This document shows, one piece after another, positions 27,052 to 38,253 of a DNA stretch of 64,000 nucleotides. The position numbers were made by a program, and so were the translations under genes. Under the pieces are notes generated by a model, which worked only from the letters and a program-made list of their open reading frames with translations, was not told the origin of the DNA and did no database searches. This DNA comes from DATAOG01 sp963757395 (GTDB lineage Bacteria > Pseudomonadota > Alphaproteobacteria > Geminicoccales > Geminicoccaceae), in NCBI GenBank assembly GCA_963757395.1, contig CAVWRK010000011.1:186001-250000 (forward strand), in the 5' to 3' direction. The first letter of the stretch is position 1; each line of letters starts with the position of its first letter.

Positions 27052-27444
27052 GTGGCGAACCTGGCCGAGCTGAATCGTCACATCGAGTACGCCCGGATGC
27101 TGCGCTCCGAGGTGAGCGCGGCGATGCTGGCCGCCGGCTTTCGGGCCTTGGCCCGCCCGCTGCGGGCACTGGCGGCCGGAGCCGCCCGCTGGCAGCAGCG
27201 GCGCGCGACCGAGGCCGCGCTGATGCGCTGCAGCGATCGCGTCCTGGCCGATGCCGGCATCGCGCGCGAGGACATCCCGCTGATCGCCAGAGGCATCGAC
27301 CCGCACCAGGACGGGCATGCCGGTCGCCTCGGGCGGCGGTGGCCGGCGATGCTGGCCCATGTCGACGTGCTGGCGATGATCCGGCAAGGGGCAAGCCATG
27401 GTTGGGCCCGGCGTCATCCGCAGACTGTGGCCGATCGAGCGTGA
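27052..27444 (+). CDS. DUF1127 domain protein
   Basis: 130 aa from the GTG at 27052. The central segment (W-Q-Q-R-R-A-T-E-A-A-L, then L-A-D-A-G-I-A-R-E-D-I-P) is the DUF1127 signature; members of this family act in RNA turnover and phosphate or stress responses in alphaproteobacteria. The N-terminus (L-A-E-L-N-R-H-I-E-Y-A-R) fits longer members. The start is uncertain: the Shine-Dalgarno is poor and in-frame ATGs exist at 26854 and 27097. The 3' end overlaps the next gene by 47 nt. Confidence 0.65.
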   Translation: MANLAELNRHIEYARMLRSEVSAAMLAAGFRALARPLRALAAGAARWQQRRATEAALMRCSDRVLADAGIAREDIPLIARGIDPHQDGHAGRLGRRWPAMLAHVDVLAMIRQGASHGWARRHPQTVADRA

Positions 27445-27997
27445 TCGGGTCACGCGCCACCTGCTGCGGCTCGACCCCGACAGCCGCCGGCTCCGGTTCG
27501 GCGGGCTGGTCGGGCCGGGGCAGATCGAGGCGCACGGCGCCGGACTCGACTGGCAGCGCGCGGTCATCGTCGGCTATCTGGAGGCTGGCGAGCTGCGCGG
27601 GTTGGGCGAGCTCCTGCCGATCGGCGGCGACGGCGGACGCGCGGCCGAGCTCGCCGTCTCGGTTGAGCCGGCCTGGCAGAACCGGGGAATCGGCACCGAG
27701 CTGCTGCGCCGGCTGATCGTCGCCGCCCGCAACCGGCTGGTCGGCAGGCTCTACATGGTCTGCCTGATGGACAACCGCCGGGTGTTGCGCATGGCGCGGC
27801 GCTTCGAGGGCAGGCTGAAGTTCGATCGCGGCGAGGCGCTCGCCCGGATCGAGCCGCCCTGGCCGACCTGGTGGACCCTCTTGGAGGAGACGCTCGATGC
27901 CGCACCGGCGATGTCGCGGCGCCGGGTCGCGGTCGGGCGGGCGAAAAAAAGGCGGCGCCCCGTCTCGGCTCGAGAAGGGAGCGCCGCATCCAAGTAG
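27398..27997 (+). CDS. GNAT-family N-acetyltransferase
   Basis: 199 aa. Motif A for acetyl-CoA is clear: V-E-P-A-W-Q-N-R-G-I-G-T-E-L-L-R-R-L-I at about residues 87-105. Upstream strands (A-E-L-A-V-S) and the downstream N-R-R-V-L-R-M-A-R-R-F-E segment complete the fold. The substrate is unknown. The last 20 residues are Lys/Arg-rich and coincide with a terminator for the opposite strand, so the tail may not be functional protein. A start later than 27398 is possible given the overlap with DUF1127. Confidence 0.75.
   Translation: MVGPGVIRRLWPIERDRVTRHLLRLDPDSRRLRFGGLVGPGQIEAHGAGLDWQRAVIVGYLEAGELRGLGELLPIGGDGGRAAELAVSVEPAWQNRGIGTELLRRLIVAARNRLVGRLYMVCLMDNRRVLRMARRFEGRLKFDRGEALARIEPPWPTWWTLLEETLDAAPAMSRRRVAVGRAKKRRRPVSAREGSAASK
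27944..27987 (-). terminator. Rho-independent terminator for the polysaccharide deacetylase gene
   Basis: On the minus strand GCGGCGC-T-CCC pairs with GGG-G-CGCCGC, with an inner TCTCG/CGAGA stem, and is followed by seven T residues. It lies about 110 bp past the stop of the leftward deacetylase gene, inside the 3' end of the rightward GNAT gene. Confidence 0.7.
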
Positions 27998-28099
27998 GGA
28001 GGAAACGCCTCAAGTCACGAAATGTCTCGTGGCGGCGACCGTCCTAACGGGCTTGGGTAAATGCAAGGTTAACCATGGCGGCAGGGCAGCGCTTGCTGC

Positions 28100-28939
28100 T
28101 CACGCCGCCGGCGCCGGCCGCGCCTGGAACTCGTCGACCGCCTCGGCCATGGTCCGGAACAGCGCCCCCTGCTGCAGCAGCCTCTGGATCAGACGCTCGA
28201 GCATCAGCATCCGGTGGCCGCGGCCGATCACGAACGGGTGGCAGGTGTAGGTCAGCACGCCCCACTGGAGCGTGCGCGTCAAATAGCGGAAGTCGTCCAG
28301 CCAGTTCTGGAGCACGCCCTCGGTCGGCATCAGCCCCTGCAGCACCGCGTCCTTGGTGCGCACGAACTCGAAATGGGGGTAGTCGTCGAGGGTCCAGCTG
28401 ATCGGCATCTCGACCAGCCGGGTCGGCTCGCCGAACTGGAACGGCTGGTCGGCGGGCGCGACGTCGCCCCGGCGCGCCAGGTAGGGCGTGTAGTCGTCGC
28501 CCATCATGCTGGAGTCGTAGTCGAAGCCCTGCTCGAGCAGCAGGTCGATGGTGTGCGGGCTGAGGTCCCAGGCCGGCGAGCGATAGCCGCGCGCCGGCCG
28601 GCCGCACAAGCGCTCGATCGCCTGATTGCCCCGGATCAGCCCCTCCTTCTCCTGCTCACGCGAGAGCGCTGCCGGCGGCACGTGGGTCCAGCCGTGATGG
28701 CCGACCTCGTGGCCGGCCGCGACCAGCTGACGGCAGACTTCGGGGTAGGTCTCGACGATCACGCCGGGCACGAACCAGGTCGAGCAAATCTTGTATTTCG
28801 CGAGCAGGGCCAGGATGCGCCGGGCGCCGACGATGCCGAACTCGCCACGTGAGATCGGCGTCGGGGTGGTCATGCCGCGCGCCACCCAGCCCGACATCAC
28901 GTCGAAATCGAAGGTCAGACAGGCGATGTATCTGGTCAC
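28100..28939 (-). CDS. Polysaccharide deacetylase (NodB homology domain)
   Basis: 279 aa, no signal peptide. NodB-type motifs are present: catalytic/metal T-F-D-F-D (D11, D13), metal-binding H-E-V-G-H-H-G-W-T-H (77-86), R-G-Y-R-S-P-A-W-D, and a late H-P-F segment. The lack of export signal and the sequence G-H-E-V-G-H-H-G point to the cytoplasmic subgroup related to PuuE/HpPgdA, which can act on small cyclic amides rather than polysaccharides. The substrate is open. It is downstream of typA on the same strand. Confidence 0.83.
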   Translation of the reverse strand: MTRYIACLTFDFDVMSGWVARGMTTPTPISRGEFGIVGARRILALLAKYKICSTWFVPGVIVETYPEVCRQLVAAGHEVGHHGWTHVPPAALSREQEKEGLIRGNQAIERLCGRPARGYRSPAWDLSPHTIDLLLEQGFDYDSSMMGDDYTPYLARRGDVAPADQPFQFGEPTRLVEMPISWTLDDYPHFEFVRTKDAVLQGLMPTEGVLQNWLDDFRYLTRTLQWGVLTYTCHPFVIGRGHRMLMLERLIQRLLQQGALFRTMAEAVDEFQARPAPAA

Positions 28940-29137
28940 GGTATATCTCCCGCCAGCGCCCTTTTAAGGTCGAGCCGTGCCGGTGCCCGAGGCCGCGGTT
29001 GTTGTTGTCCGGCTCGACGGTCGCGTTGGTTCAATCATACGCGCAGGCCCCCAGCGTGAGCAATCAACCAGAGAGACAGAGCAAAATGGCCGCAGCCCAG
29101 GCCGGCGAGCACGGCCTACGCGGTGCCCGAGCGCGTG

Positions 29138-30964
<1,827 letters not shown>

Positions 30965-30975
30965 GGCCGGTGCCA

Positions 30976-31005
30976 AGAAAAAGGCGGCCCGATCACCCGG
31001 GCCGC
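30976..31005 (-). terminator. Terminator-like hairpin in the typA 5' leader
   Basis: On the minus strand an 8-bp perfect GC stem (GCGGCCCG pairing with CGGGCCGC, 6-nt loop) is followed by CCTTTTTC, the form of an intrinsic terminator. It ends 12 nt before the typA start codon, and no leftward gene lies just upstream that it could serve. It may therefore be an attenuator or leader structure. Weak TTGTGC-N16-TATATG elements lie just upstream of it on the same strand. Confidence 0.5.
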
Positions 31006-31113
31006 GATGCCCTGCATATAGGCGCTTGCGCAACCGGCACAAGCCATGCGACGCACGCTCGCCGGCGCGTGCTGACAACGCGTCGCTCGAAGCAACGGGG
31101 AGAGTCGGGAAAA

Positions 31114-32360
31114 ATGCGCTGCGAAGTGGTCGCCATCGGCACCGAGCTGCTGCTCGGCCAGATCGTCGACAGCAACTCGGCCTGGATCGGCGAGCAGCTG
31201 GCGCTCGCCGGCATCGATTCGCACTTCCAGACCAAGGTCGGCGACAACCTCGCGCGCATCGTCGCCTGCATCCGCCTGGCGCTCGAGCGCAGCGACGCGG
31301 TGATCCTGTGCGGCGGCCTCGGGCCGACCCAGGACGACATCACCCGCGAGGCGATCGCAGACGTGATGGGCGTGCCGCTGGTGCGCAGCGACGAGCTGGT
31401 CCAGAAGATCACGGCGCTGTTCGCCGCGCGCGGGCGAGTGATGGCGGCCAACAATCTCCGTCAGGCGGACGTGCCCGGTCGGAGCCGTCGCCGATTCCGG
31501 AAATGCCCGGCACCGCCCCGGGCCTGATCTGCCCGATCGGCGCCAAGGTGATCTACGCGGTACCCGGTGTCCCGCACGAGATGCGGACCATGGTCGGGGC
31601 GACCGCGCTGCCCGATCTGCAGCGGCGCGCCGGTGTCCGGGCGGTGATCCGGAGCCGGGTGCTGCGGACCTGGGGGCACAGTGAATCCGGCCTTGCCGAG
31701 CTGCTCGCGCCGCGCATCGAGGAGCTCGATGTGCTCGGCAATCCGACCCTTGCCTTTCAGGCGAGCGGGATCGAGGGGATCAAGGTCCGGATCACCGCCA
31801 AGGCCGTCGACGATGCCGCCGCGGCGGCGGTGCTGGCGACGGAGGAAGCGCTGCTCCGCCCGCTGCTCGGCGACTACGTGTTCGGGGTCGACGATCAGAC
31901 CATGGAGTCGGTTGTGCTCGATCTGCTGCGCGCGCGTGGTTTGAGCCTGGCGGTCGCGGAATCGGTGACCGGCGGGCTGGTCGGCGCCCGGCTGACCGCG
32001 ATCCCGGGTGCCAGCGACGTGCTCCGCGGCGGGCTCGTGGCCTATGCCAGCGACCTCAAGTTCAAGCTCTTGGGCGTGCCCGAGGGGCCGGTCGTGAGCC
32101 TGGCGGCGGCGGCGGCGATGGCGGCAGGCGTCCGCAAGCTGCTGCAGGCCGACGTCGGCCTTGCTACCACCGGGGTCGCCGGCCCGGCCGAGCAGGAGGG
32201 CCAGCCGGTCGGCACCGTCTTTCTCGGGCTGGCCCTCGGCGATCAGGTCACCTCGACGGTCGTGAAGCTGCCCGGCGATCGCAACCGCGTCCGCCAGTAC
32301 GGGGTGATCAGCCTGCTCAACGCGCTGCGTCTGCGCCTGCTCGTCCCAGCCGCCGACTGA
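31114..32360 (+). CDS. cinA: CinA-family protein, MocF/ADP-ribose pyrophosphatase plus NMN amidohydrolase (one frameshift)
   Basis: 415 aa after restoring one base. The N-terminal molybdopterin-binding-like domain (V-A-I-G-T-E-L-L-L-G-Q-I-V-D-S-N, then CGGLGPTQDD) recycles ADP-ribose in characterised homologues. The C-terminal PncC domain (L-A-V-A-E-S-V-T-G-G, T-T-G-V-A-G-P) deamidates NMN. The reading frame breaks near 31470, in G-T-G-C-C-C-G-G-T-C; one missing base restores V-P to P-S-P-I-P-E-M-P-G-T-A-P-G. Length with the correction matches the family exactly, so a sequencing slip is likely. Confidence 0.9.
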
Positions 32361-32405
32361 TCGAGGCCCACGGCGCGCGGCCGCGAGCCCGTCGCGCCGG
32401 CCGCC

Positions 32406-33440
32406 TCAGTCGACGTTCTCGCGCAGCACGAGCTTCGGCGGCTGCTGCACGAAGAGCTTGGGATCGAGGGCGCCGGCGCGGGCTCGTTGCAGCTGCTCGA
32501 AGCACCAGCGCATCTCGCCGACGGTATCGTGGTCGATGACCGCGTGCATGCGATCCTCGAGCAGGAGCTGGCGCGAGTTCCGGTTGAGCTCGTGACCGAT
32601 GAACACCGGCGGCCGGTCCGGCTTCAGCTCGGCGAGCGCGCGTGCGATCCCGAGATTGCCGCCGCTGACCGCATAGATGCCGAGCGGCTGCGGCCCGGTC
32701 GCGAACACCGTCTTGATGGCGTGGAACGCGACCTCCGGGTCGTTGCGCACGTCGACGATCTCGCGCACCGTCAGACCCGGGCAGCGCTCGCGCAGGTACC
32801 AGCGAAAGCCCATCTCGCGCTCGGCCTGGCAGCGGAAGGTGTTGCCGACCGAGACGATCACGTCGCCTTCGGGGTGGCCGAGGATCATCGCCATCAGATG
32901 GGCGGCGGTGCGGCCGGCCTGCAGCTGGTTGATGCCGATGTAGCCGAGCCGCTGGGTCGCCGGCAGGTCGGTGGCGACGCAGACGACCGGGACGCCGCTC
33001 GCGACCACGTCGTCGATGGTACGATGGATCAGCGGATCCTCGAAGCTGATCACGACCAGGCCCTCGGCGGTCGCCGCGGCCTCGAGAATGCTGTCGGCGA
33101 TCAGCTGCGGGTCGGGCTCTGCGACCGCGCGCAGCTCCGCCTGCAGACCGCTGCCGGCCAAATCCTTGGCCGCGGTCTCGGCCGAGTCGAGCATGGTCTG
33201 CAGGAACGAGCGCCCGGAGTGGGCGACCAGCGCGACGCGCAGGCTGCCCGGATGGCCGTTGACCATGCGCCGGTCGCGCTCGCCGTTCAGGTGCGAGATC
33301 GCCTTGAGGACGCGCTCGACCTTTTCCGGCCGGACGTTGGGGCGGCTGTGGATGACCCGATCCACGGTCGCGACCCCGACGCCGGCGAGACGGGCGATCT
33401 CCTTGATCGTGGCTTCTCGTTTGATCGTCACGCGTTCCAC
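32406..33440 (-). CDS. LacI-family transcriptional regulator, probably of the iol locus
   Basis: 344 aa. The N-terminal LacI helix-turn-helix (I-K-E-I-A-R-L-A-G-V-G-V-A-T-V-D-R-V-I, about residues 12-30) precedes a periplasmic-binding-protein-like sensor domain (residues 65-330) with V-A-L-V-A-H-S-G-R-S-F and V-F-I-G-H-E-L-N. It is divergent from the ABC-remnant/iol operon, so it probably responds to an inositol-type ligand; this is inferred from position. RpiR-type IolR, common in rhizobia, is absent here. Confidence 0.85.
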   Translation of the reverse strand: MERVTIKREATIKEIARLAGVGVATVDRVIHSRPNVRPEKVERVLKAISHLNGERDRRMVNGHPGSLRVALVAHSGRSFLQTMLDSAETAAKDLAGSGLQAELRAVAEPDPQLIADSILEAAATAEGLVVISFEDPLIHRTIDDVVASGVPVVCVATDLPATQRLGYIGINQLQAGRTAAHLMAMILGHPEGDVIVSVGNTFRCQAEREMGFRWYLRERCPGLTVREIVDVRNDPEVAFHAIKTVFATGPQPLGIYAVSGGNLGIARALAELKPDRPPVFIGHELNRNSRQLLLEDRMHAVIDHDTVGEMRWCFEQLQRARAGALDPKLFVQQPPKLVLRENVD

Positions 33441-33524
33441 CTTCTTGATGCGGTCGTGAGGTCGAGCGGAGCCCGAGGCGCAAGCGTCAGACAGGCAGTC
33501 TAGAGATGGTGACGAGATTTGCCA

Positions 33525-33534
33525 ACCGCGCGGT
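33525..33534. promoter_or_regulatory. Putative LacI-type operator palindrome
   Basis: ACCGCGCGGT is a perfect 10-bp palindrome with the central CG step favoured by LacI/PurR-family proteins. It lies 85 bp upstream of the regulator start and 157 bp before the first downstream ATG. A second copy was not found, so the call is tentative. Confidence 0.3.
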
Positions 33535-33690
33535 CAACCTCAATGCCATCAAATTCCATCAATTGCTAAAAAAATATTGATGCGTTTGAGGTGCGGGCCT
33601 ATTCCAGAGCGGAGAGGCTGGGAGACGGCGCAACCACCAGATCACCGGCTCCGCGAGCCGCCAAACGTGTGAATCCGTCGGGAGGCCGAC

Positions 33691-34008
33691 ATGAAACGTT
33701 GGAAGACCGCGCTCGCGGTCGGCACCATTCATCGCCTGCTCCGGCCTGGCGATCACTCATGCCGATGCGCAGGACAAGACCTACCGCTTCGTCATGGTCT
33801 CGCACACGTCGGCGGCTGCCTGCTCGCCGGCGGCCGGATCAGCGTGATCGGCGCGCTCGCCGGCGCCTTCATCCTGTCCGGCATCCAGAGCTACCTCGTG
33901 GTCATGAGCGTCAGCCCGCAGTTCTATCTGATGGTGCTCGCCGGTCTGGTCATCGCGGCGCTGCTCGGCGACAATCAGTTCCGCGCCTGGGCGCTGCGCC
34001 GCCGCTAA
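33691..34008 (+). pseudogene. Remnant fusing a sugar-binding protein start to an ABC permease end
   Basis: The first 39 or so codons encode a substrate-binding-protein signal peptide and mature start (M-K-R-W-K-T-A-L-A-V-G-T, then after one indel F-I-A-C-S-G-L-A-I-T-H-A-D-A-Q-D-K-T-Y-R-F). At about 33808 the sequence switches to the last 67 or so residues of an RbsC-type permease (G-G-R-I-S-V-I-G-A-L-A-G-A-F-I, G-V/S-V-S-P, ending A-L-R-R-R). Most of the binding protein and permease is missing. A good Shine-Dalgarno (GGGAGG) precedes the ATG. A working product is very unlikely. Confidence 0.7.
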
Positions 34009-34031
34009 CGATCAATCAAGGAGGCAAGACC

Positions 34032-34426
34032 ATGGCAGAGGCGTCCCGGCCGCTGATCGAGATGAAGAACATCGATCTCTATTTCGGCACCTTCCACGCG
34101 CTCAAGGACGTCAGCGTCAATTTCGATGCCAGTCGGTCAAGATCGGGCGGGCGGTCGAGTTCAAGAACCGGGTGATCATCATGGACGAGCCGACCAACCA
34201 TCTGTCGGTGCGCGAGCACGTCAACGAGATCGCCCAGCAGCTGCGCGAGCAGGGCCTGCTGGTGATCTACATCACCCACGACATCTTCCAGGTCCACCGG
34301 ATTGCCGATCGCGTCGTGATCATGGAGAACGGCGAGAAGGTCGCCGACGTCCGCAAGGACGAGATGACCGCCGACGAGCTCGAGCACATCATCCGCGACG
34401 GCGGCCGCGAGGTGGCCGCGGCTTAG
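34032..34426 (+). pseudogene. Internally deleted sugar ABC transporter ATPase
   Basis: The start M-A-E-A-S-R-P-L-I-E-M-K-N-I-D-L-Y-F-G is that of an RbsA/FrcA-type ATPase. After about 33 codons (near 34130) it jumps to G-R-A-V-E-F-K-N-R-V-I-I-M-D-E-P-T-N (Walker B) and continues to the stop with the H-loop (I-Y-I-T-H-D) intact. The Walker A, Q-loop and signature motifs are missing, and the join also shifts frame. It cannot be a functional ATPase as read. Confidence 0.72.
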
Positions 34427-34447
34427 TCAGACCTCTGGAGCAAGCCC

Positions 34448-35278
34448 GTGAGCCATTTGCTGCCCTTCGCCGTCAACCACATGGTGGCCCCGCGCAAGAC
34501 GGTCGCCGAGCTGGTCGCGCTGACCACCGCGCTCGGGCTCGACCAGATCGAGGTCCGGAACGACCTCCCGGGGGTTGCGATCAGCGACGGCACGCCGCCA
34601 GCTCAGGTCCGCGCGGCCGCCGAGGCGGGTGGCGTGCACATCCTCTCGATCAACGCGCTCCAGCGCTTCAACGACTGGAACCCGGCGCGCGCCGGGGAGG
34701 CGAGCGCGCTCGCCCGCTATGCAAAGGGCTGCGGCGCCGCGGCGCTCGTCCTCTGCCCGGTCAACGATCCGACCTACCGGCCGTCGGAGAGCGAGCGGCA
34801 GGCGAAGCTGCGCGAGGCGTTGCGCGGGCTGGCGCCGATCCTCGCCGAGGCCGGCATCATCGGCCTGGTCGAGCCGCTCGGCTTCGAGGAATGCTCGCTG
34901 CGCCTGAAGGGGGATGCCATCGAGGCGATCGACGAATTGGATCTGGGCGACCGCTTCCGGCTCGTCCACGACACCTTCCACCACTACCTCTCCGGCGAGC
35001 CCCGCATGTTCCCTGAGCGCACCGGGCTCGTGCACATCTCGGGCATCGACGACGCCAGCCTGCCGCTCGACCGGATCCGGGACGAGCACAGGGTCCTGGT
35101 CGGGGCGGACGACCTGCTCGGCAACATCGGCCAGATCGTGGCCCTGATGGAGGGCTACAGCGGGCCTTACTCGTTTGAGCCGTTCGCCGCGAGCGTGCAT
35201 GCTCTGGACGACATCGCGGGCGCGCTCGAGCGCAGCATGCATTGGATCGATCGCGAGATCGCCATGCTGCCCGCCTGA
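34448..35278 (+). CDS. TIM-barrel sugar isomerase (IolI-like)
   Basis: 276 aa, GTG start with GGAG 9 nt upstream. The xylose isomerase-like TIM barrel is recognisable from L-D-Q-I-E-V-R-N-D-L, I-L-S-I-N-A-L-Q-R-F-N, V-E-P-L-G-F-E (metal ligand E), H-D-T-F-H-H-Y (ligands D, H) and a late S-F-E-P-F segment. In iol loci such enzymes isomerise inososes or replace IolE. Its position between the transporter remnant and iolC supports an inositol role, but the exact reaction is not resolved. Confidence 0.75.
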   Translation: MSHLLPFAVNHMVAPRKTVAELVALTTALGLDQIEVRNDLPGVAISDGTPPAQVRAAAEAGGVHILSINALQRFNDWNPARAGEASALARYAKGCGAAALVLCPVNDPTYRPSESERQAKLREALRGLAPILAEAGIIGLVEPLGFEECSLRLKGDAIEAIDELDLGDRFRLVHDTFHHYLSGEPRMFPERTGLVHISGIDDASLPLDRIRDEHRVLVGADDLLGNIGQIVALMEGYSGPYSFEPFAASVHALDDIAGALERSMHWIDREIAMLPA

Positions 35279-35294
35279 CTTTGTGAGAACCGAA

Positions 35295-37251
35295 ATGGCA
35301 AAAACCCTGGATGTGATCTGCATCGGCCGCTCGTCGGTCGATCTCTATGGCGAGCAGGTCGGCGGGCGGCTCGAGGACATGGCGAGCTTCGCCAAATACG
35401 TCGGCGGCTGCCCGACCAACATCTCGGTCGGGACCGCCCGGCTCGGCCTCAGGCCGGGCCTGATCACCGGCGTCGGCGACGAGCACATGGGCCGCTTCAT
35501 CAAGGAGACGGTTGCGGCCGAAGGGGTCGACATCCAGGGCGTCAAGACCGATCCCGAGCGCCTGACCGCGCTGGTCATCCTCGGCATCCGCGACGAGCAT
35601 ACTTTCCCACTCATCTTCGTCCGCGAGAACTGCGCCGATGCGGCGCTGACCGAGGCCGACGTCGACGAGGCCTATATCGCGAGTGCCGGCGCCGTGGTGG
35701 TCTCGGGCACCCACTTCTCCAAGCCCAACCTCGATGCCATGAGCAAGAAGGCGATCCGGCTCGCGAAGAAGCACGGCGGCCGGGTGATCTTCGACATCGA
35801 TTACCGCCCGGTGCTCTGGGGCCTGACCGGGCTTGGCCTCGGCGAGGAGCGCTTCGTCGCCAACGAGAGCGTCTCGGCCCATCTCCAGACCATCCTGCCC
35901 GACTGCGACGTGGTCGTCGGCACCGAGGAGGAGATCCACATCGCCGGCGGCTCGACCGACACGCTGGGCGGCCTGCCGCAGGATCCGGGAGCTGGCGCCG
36001 GCAGCGCTGATCGTCGTCAAGCGCGGGCCGATGGGCTGCACCGTGTTCGATCGCGCGATCCCCGACGACATCGAGCTGGGAATCAAGGGGCAGGGCTTTC
36101 CGATCGAGGTGTTCAACATTCTGGGCGCCGGCGACGCCTTCATGAGCGGCTTTCTGCGCGGCTACCTGCGGGATGCGCCGATCGAGGACTGCTGCAAGTA
36201 CGCCAATGCCTGCGGCGCGTTTGCGGTCTCGCGCCATGGCTGCGCGCCGGCGGTCCCGAGCTGGACCGAGCTTGCGGACTTTCTCGAGCATGGCTCCCCC
36301 GAGCGGGCGTTGCGCAAGGATGCGAGGCTCGAGCAGCTGCACTGGTCGACCACCCGGACCCGGCCATGGCCGCAGGTGCTGGCGATGGCCTTCGACCATC
36401 GCGCCCAGCTCGAGGCGATGGCGGACGCGGCCGGCGTCACCCACGAGCATGTTTCCCACTTCAAGAAGCTCTGCCTTCAGGCGGCGCGGCGGGCCGCGGG
36501 CGGGCGCCCGGACTTCGGCATCCTGCTCGACGGCCGGCTCGGCCAGGCAGCGCTCGATGACGCGACCGGAGACGGCATCTGGATCGGCCGGCCGATCGAG
36601 CTGCCTGGTGCTGTCCCGATCCACTTCGAGGGCGGCGCCGATGTCGGCTGCACGCTCCGGGAATGGCCGGTCGGGCATTGCGTCAAATGCCTGATCTTCT
36701 ATCACCCGGACGATCCGGAAGCCCTGAGGCAGGAGCAGGAAGCCCAGGCGCTCCGTCTGTTCGACGCCTGCCGCAAGACCTTCCACGAGCTGCTGCTGGA
36801 GATCATCCCGAGCAAGTCGGCCGCACCGGTCGACGAGCGGACGCTCGCGCGCGCGCTCGAGCGTTTCTATGCGCTCGGCATCTACCCCGACTGGTGGAAG
36901 CTGCCCGATCCCGGCAGCGCCGCCGCCTGGCAGCGGATCGCCGAGGTCATCGAGCGCCACGACCCGCATTGCCGGGGCGTCCTGCTGCTCGGCCTGGATG
37001 CGCCGATGGCCGAGCTCGAAGCGAGCTTCGCGCAAGCCGCGCGTCAGCCGGTCTGCAAGGGCTTCGCGATCGGGCGCACGGTCTTCGGCCAACCCGCCAA
37101 GGCCTGGCTCGCCGGCGAGATCGACGACGCCACGGCGATCACCCGCATGGCCGAGAGCTACGCCCGCCTGATCCAGGCCTGGGACCGGCTGCGGCCGCCG
37201 CTTGCCCCCTCATCCCGCCCCCAACCGACCGCCGACGCGGTCTCCTTGTGA
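35295..37251 (+). CDS. iolC: 5-dehydro-2-deoxygluconokinase with DUF2090 domain (one frameshift)
   Basis: 651 aa after removing one base. The N-terminal PfkB-type kinase (residues about 1-330: G-G-C-P-T-N-I-S-V-G, D-Y-R-P-V-L-W, and the anion hole N-I-L-G-A-G-D-A-F-M) phosphorylates 2-deoxy-5-keto-gluconate. The C-terminal DUF2090 part (about 345-630: F-D-H-R, F-G-I-L-L-D, E-W-P-V, K-S) is an aldolase-like domain commonly fused to IolC in proteobacteria and probably supplies the IolJ step. An extra G in a GGG run near 35966 breaks the frame between C-terminal kinase strands. Confidence 0.92.
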
Positions 37252-37260
37252 GAGCCAACA

Positions 37261-38253
37261 ATGGTCAAATTCGCCGTTCTCGGTTGTGGCCGCATCGGCC
37301 GCATGCACGCCCTCAACCTCGCCCGCCATCCGCGCGCCGAGCTCGCTTGGGTCTATGACGTCGCCGATGCCGCCGCGGCCGGTGCGGCCGAGGCGACCGG
37401 CGCCCAGAAGGCGCGCGCGGTCGACCAGATCCTGGGCGACCCTGCGCTCCAGGCGGTGCTGATCGCGTCCTCGACCGACACCCATCTCGACCTGCTCGAG
37501 CGCGCGGTCGAAGCCGGCAAGGCCGTGCTCTGCGAGAAGCCGATCGACCTCGACCTCGCCAAGGTCGACGCCTGCTGGGCGCGGATCAAGGACAAGGGCG
37601 CCACGATCATGGTCGGCTTCAACCGCCGCTTCGACCCGTCCTTCAAGGCGCTGCGCGAGCGCATTCAGGCCGGCGACGTGGGAAAACTCGAGCAGGTGGT
37701 GATCACCTCGCGCGATCCGGGGCCGCCGCCGATCGCCTACATCCAGGTCTCTGGCGGCCTGTTCCGCGACATGGCGATCCACGACTTCGACATGGCCCGC
37801 TACCTGATGGGCGACATCGCGGCGGTCCAGGCGATCGGCGCCAACCTGGTCGAGCCCGCGATCGAGCAGGCGGGCGACATCGATGCCGCGATGATCACGC
37901 TCGTCGCCAAGAGCGGGGCGATCTGCCAGATCAACAACAGCAGGCGCGCGGCCTACGGCTACGACCAGCGGGTCGAGGCGCTGGGCGAAAAGGGCATGCT
38001 TCAGGTCGGCAATCAGCGGCCGACCACGGTCTCGCTCTGGGGGGCCGCCGCGACCGAGGCGCAAGATCCGGTCCTCAACTTCTTCATCGAGCGCTACACG
38101 CCCGCCTACAATGCCGAGATTTCCCACTTCGTCGACTGCGTGGAGCAGGGCAGGACGCCGCTGGTCACGTACCGCGACGGCCGCGAGGCGCTGCGTCTCG
38201 CCGATGCCGCGCTCGAGAGCATGCAGACCGGCCGCCTGGTCCGGCTCGACTGA
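37261..38253 (+). CDS. iolG: Inositol 2-dehydrogenase
   Basis: 330 aa. It oxidises myo-inositol to 2-keto-myo-inositol (scyllo-inosose) with NAD. The Rossmann motif is GCGRIG (8-13), catalytic Lys in C-E-K-P-I (K93), and the D-x3-H pair in F-R-D-M-A-I-H-D-F-D (D170, H174). Length and GFO/IDH/MocA fold are typical. It lies 9 bp after iolC and overlaps the next ATG by one base (TGATG at 38253). Confidence 0.95.
   Translation: MVKFAVLGCGRIGRMHALNLARHPRAELAWVYDVADAAAAGAAEATGAQKARAVDQILGDPALQAVLIASSTDTHLDLLERAVEAGKAVLCEKPIDLDLAKVDACWARIKDKGATIMVGFNRRFDPSFKALRERIQAGDVGKLEQVVITSRDPGPPPIAYIQVSGGLFRDMAIHDFDMARYLMGDIAAVQAIGANLVEPAIEQAGDIDAAMITLVAKSGAICQINNSRRAAYGYDQRVEALGEKGMLQVGNQRPTTVSLWGAAATEAQDPVLNFFIERYTPAYNAEISHFVDCVEQGRTPLVTYRDGREALRLADAALESMQTGRLVRLD

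Noticed and set aside
34427..36143. Long minus-strand frames opposite the TIM-barrel gene and iolC
   Set aside because: They are antisense shadows of well-recognised genes with Arg/Ala/Asp-rich composition.
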